Shown in pieces: positions 15,913 through 17,639 of a stretch of DNA of 17,639 nucleotides. A program made the position numbers and the translations under genes. The DNA lies in NCBI GenBank assembly GCA_024223125.1, contig JAAEOP010000992.1, forward strand, positions 1 to 17,639, read 5' to 3'. The DNA is from Chloroflexota bacterium (lineage in GTDB: Bacteria; Chloroflexota; Anaerolineae; Promineifilales; Promineifilaceae). The number at the start of each line of letters is the position of its first letter. Positions within the stretch are counted from its first letter, which is position 1. Below the pieces are notes generated by a model. It saw nothing but the letters and a program-made list of their open reading frames with translations. It was not told where the DNA came from and ran no database searches.

Positions 15913-16134
15913 TTATACACTACTCCGCCATTCTAAGGCTTTCTGCTGGAGTTCAAGCGCAGTGTACTGCTCACGATAATCACGCAAAGCGCCAGCCCAA
16001 TCTTGACGTAATGTCCTACCCGTTTTGGATTGATGCCTCATAAGAAGAAATTCGGCAAAATCCCTGACCACCCTTTGATCCTAGAGTGGTAATTCCTTGA
16101 CAAGTTCTGGTAATGGCTTGACTGCTGTATTCAT
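15913..16134 (-). pseudogene. vapB: vapB antitoxin with an early amber stop
   Basis: The ATG at 16132-16134 opens a 73-codon frame reading 'MNTAVKPLPELVKELPL', then TAG at 16081-16083 (codon 18), then 'DQRVVRDFAEFLLMRHQ' to 'ALEWRSSV' and TAA 15913-15915. Ignoring the TAG gives a normal DUF2281-like VapB antitoxin of standard length, ending immediately before vapC. The amber codon probably replaced CAG (Gln). A GTG restart four codons downstream (16069-16071, after AGG) might yield a shortened protein. With vapC also truncated, the module is dead. No ACGGCCGT octamer occurs here. Confidence 0.75.
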
Positions 16135-16555
16135 TGCTCACTTCCCATATAGAAAATATTTGAATAACATTATTCTATATAAAATTAAGTCAGATACTCT
16201 ATCCACAATAAGAAGTATACCATTTCTATTTTCCAACACCCAACACTCAGACTTCCTACCTATCGGCAAAAATTTAAATTTTCTTGTCCCAATCATAGGT
16301 AACTGGTACTATACCATTGTTAGCCAACAATACAGTTTCATCCCTACCGTTGCAATATTAGCTCATGTGTTTTTGATATTATCAGATATGTAACTATCCA
16401 AATTTGGCAAATTTCAAGACCAAACTATTTACAATACTGCATAGTTACCCTACTCGTGATTCAGGTCAATCCCTAAAAAGAGGGGTGGCTTTTATTTTTT
16501 GTTCGCTGCAACATCTGTTGCAGCCACAATTTTCTCAAGGTAAGGAGGATAAACG
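16135..16555. other. AT-rich intergenic region
   Basis: These 421 bases have clearly lower GC content than the rest. I see a 14-base AT palindrome (16269-16282), possible promoter elements TTGGCA (16404-16409) and TACAAT (16430-16435) at a poor 20-base spacing, a small CCCT/AGGG stem followed by a T-rich stretch (16472-16500), and a 20-base hairpin (16505-16524). A 98-codon plus-strand ORF here has no family match or ribosome site and is not counted. Confidence 0.55.
16505..16524 (+). promoter_or_regulatory. leader hairpin before the secreted LTD protein gene
   Basis: GCTGCAACA and TGTTGCAGC are perfect nine-base inverted arms around TC. It lies 31 bases before the start codon and just before the AGGAGG ribosome site (16544-16549). 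It could be an RNA hairpin controlling the leader or a repressor operator. Confidence 0.4.
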
Positions 16556-17639
16556 ATGAGCATTACGCTCCCCAAAATCAAAAAAGTTCTGAAACCATTT
16601 ATCCCTATTACAATGATGTTATTGATGGGATTTTTGCTGCTTTATCAGCCTATTGCCGCCCAATCTACAGTTACTGGCATCATTAGCAATGGGTCTGTTC
16701 AAGGACAAGTTCCGGCCGTTAATACAAATAACGGCCGTACCCCGTCATTCGCCATCGAACGCAACATGGTAACTGACACCGTCATCATCAGCGAAGTACG
16801 CACAGACCAGCCCAGCACAGACAACGATGAATATTTTGAATTAGCCGGAGATGCGGGTACCGCATTGGACACGCTCACATATATCGTCATCGGAGATGAT
16901 GGAAGCGGTGGCAGCGGAACCATAGAATCTGTCACCTCCCTATCCGGTTCAATTGCCGCCGGAGGATTCTACCTGGGTGTTGAATCTACATTTAGTCTGA
17001 CCACAACGGCCGACCTCACAGCCACCCTCGGTTTTGAAAACAGCGATAACGTCACCCATATGCTCGTTAGTAATTTCACGGGCAGTCTGGGAGATGATAT
17101 TGACACCGATGATGATGGTAACATTGACAATGCTCCCTGGTCAGCTCTGATTAATTGTATAGGTCTCGTGGAGTCAATTGGCAGCGGCGATGCCATTTAT
17201 TGTGCCACTACCGTAGGACCAGACGGCATCTTTGTACCAGGGCACGCTTATAATTGTCCCCTTAGCTGGGTCATTGGTCAATTCACAGTCGGCATTGATG
17301 ATACACCCCGTGCTGCCAACAGTTGTCCTGCAGGCGACTTAACCATCGGTAAAAGCGGTCCTGCAATTGCTCAACCAGGAGACACCATCAGCTACACCAT
17401 TAACTACGATAATATTGGCGCAGATTTAGCCGACAATGTTGTCATTAGCGACACGCTGCCACCTTATGTCTCCTATCTTTCCGACAATAGTGGACTCTCC
17501 TGTATAGCTTGTACACCTGGGGCTACAGGCACCATTACCTGGAGTTTAGGAACGGTTACACCGACAACACCTGCCAGCTTTGTCATTATGACATTGATCA
17601 GTGATAGTGTGCCCTTTGCCACGACATTAACCAATACGG
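16556..17639 (+). CDS. secreted lamin-tail/DUF11 surface protein (3' end outside the window)
   Basis: The frame is open from ATG 16556 to the window edge, giving 361 residues. AGGAGG eight bases upstream is the best ribosome site in the window. The signal peptide is about 1-36 (hydrophobic 17-31, ending 'PIAAQS'). A lamin-tail-type domain follows (about 73-256, opening 'TVIISEVRTDQPSTDNDEYF'), with 'DIDTDDDGNID' (181-191) resembling a calcium-binding aspartate loop. A DUF11 repeat (from about 262) contains 'PGDTISYTINYDNIG'. It shares domain types with the minus-strand 600-residue protein and is probably a long exported cell-surface or matrix protein with further repeats beyond the edge. Confidence 0.85.
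   Translation, partial: MSITLPKIKKVLKPFIPITMMLLMGFLLLYQPIAAQSTVTGIISNGSVQGQVPAVNTNNGRTPSFAIERNMVTDTVIISEVRTDQPSTDNDEYFELAGDAGTALDTLTYIVIGDDGSGGSGTIESVTSLSGSIAAGGFYLGVESTFSLTTTADLTATLGFENSDNVTHMLVSNFTGSLGDDIDTDDDGNIDNAPWSALINCIGLVESIGSGDAIYCATTVGPDGIFVPGHAYNCPLSWVIGQFTVGIDDTPRAANSCPAGDLTIGKSGPAIAQPGDTISYTINYDNIGADLADNVVISDTLPPYVSYLSDNSGLSCIACTPGATGTITWSLGTVTPTTPASFVIMTLISDSVPFATTLTNT

Larger units (their letters stand above)
2017..16738. repeat. dispersed ACGGCCGT palindromic octamer
   Basis: The octamer recurs about 29 times by eye, for example at 2017-2024, 4261-4268, 6479-6486 and 16731-16738, and many CGGCCGT or ACGGCCG variants occur as well. Most copies lie inside coding sequence on either strand. 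When read in frame they often give Thr-Ala-Val, seen repeatedly in the predicted proteins ('LTAVDR', 'NTAVIL', 'VTAVQV', 'FTAVHT'). Copies are absent from 1-2016 and from about 15,580 to 16,710. Confidence 0.85.

Noticed and set aside
15786..16043. 85-codon plus-strand ORF
   Set aside because: It is antisense to the vapBC remnant, whose minus-strand reading has clear family identity.
16097..16393. 98-codon plus-strand ORF in the AT-rich gap
   Set aside because: It starts antisense to the vapB remnant, lacks a ribosome site, and its composition reflects AT-rich DNA rather than coding sequence.

Overview
The window looks like a chromosomal segment of a Chloroflexota bacterium, probably Anaerolineae or Ardenticatenia-like. 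This is inferred from gene style, not from a marker gene. The signs are a Ser/Thr kinase with a Pro/Thr-rich extracellular linker and sensor modules, secreted lamin-tail/DUF11 proteins (one carrying an internal 'YLPV' motif common in Chloroflexota exoproteins), 7-base intergenic repeats, and remnants of toxin-antitoxin pairs. No rRNA, tRNA, CRISPR array or intact transposase gene was recognised.

Layout. 1-1340: the 3' end of an unknown gene, a DinB-fold gene, an imperfect palindrome with the architecture of an integron attC site, and a short signal-peptide-like ORF. 1341-3335 (minus): miaB followed by an O-methyltransferase gene. 3364-3461: an AT-rich 7-base repeat array. 3467-7532 (minus): a P1-family peptidase, an 861-residue membrane-anchored beta-propeller protein and a methyltransferase lacking its N-terminal half, tightly spaced. 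7553-7630: a structured repeat-like element. 7631-10847 (minus): a DUF433 antitoxin, a DUF5615 toxin broken by an in-frame stop, a YhfC-type intramembrane protease, and an ABC ATPase/permease pair, with overlaps or very short gaps. 11012-11044: a perfect 33-base palindrome. 11158-13818 (plus): the receptor-like kinase. 13862-15664 (minus): a secreted four-module surface protein. 15802-16134 (minus): a decayed vapBC pair. 16135-16555: AT-rich non-coding DNA with a 20-base hairpin. 16556 to the end (plus): a second LTD/DUF11 secreted protein, cut off by the window edge.

The most striking signal is not a gene. The palindromic octamer ACGGCCGT occurs about 29 times by eye (about 0.3 expected by chance in uniform sequence), mostly inside genes in all orientations, often read as Thr-Ala-Val. 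It behaves like the HIP1 octamer of cyanobacteria. It is absent from the first 2 kb, which holds the attC-like site, and from the decayed vapBC region, so it may separate resident from acquired DNA.

Functionally, the right half is dominated by envelope and surface functions. The middle is an ABC export module with an intramembrane protease. The left side holds tRNA modification plus accessory genes. Two toxin-antitoxin pairs are both in decay.
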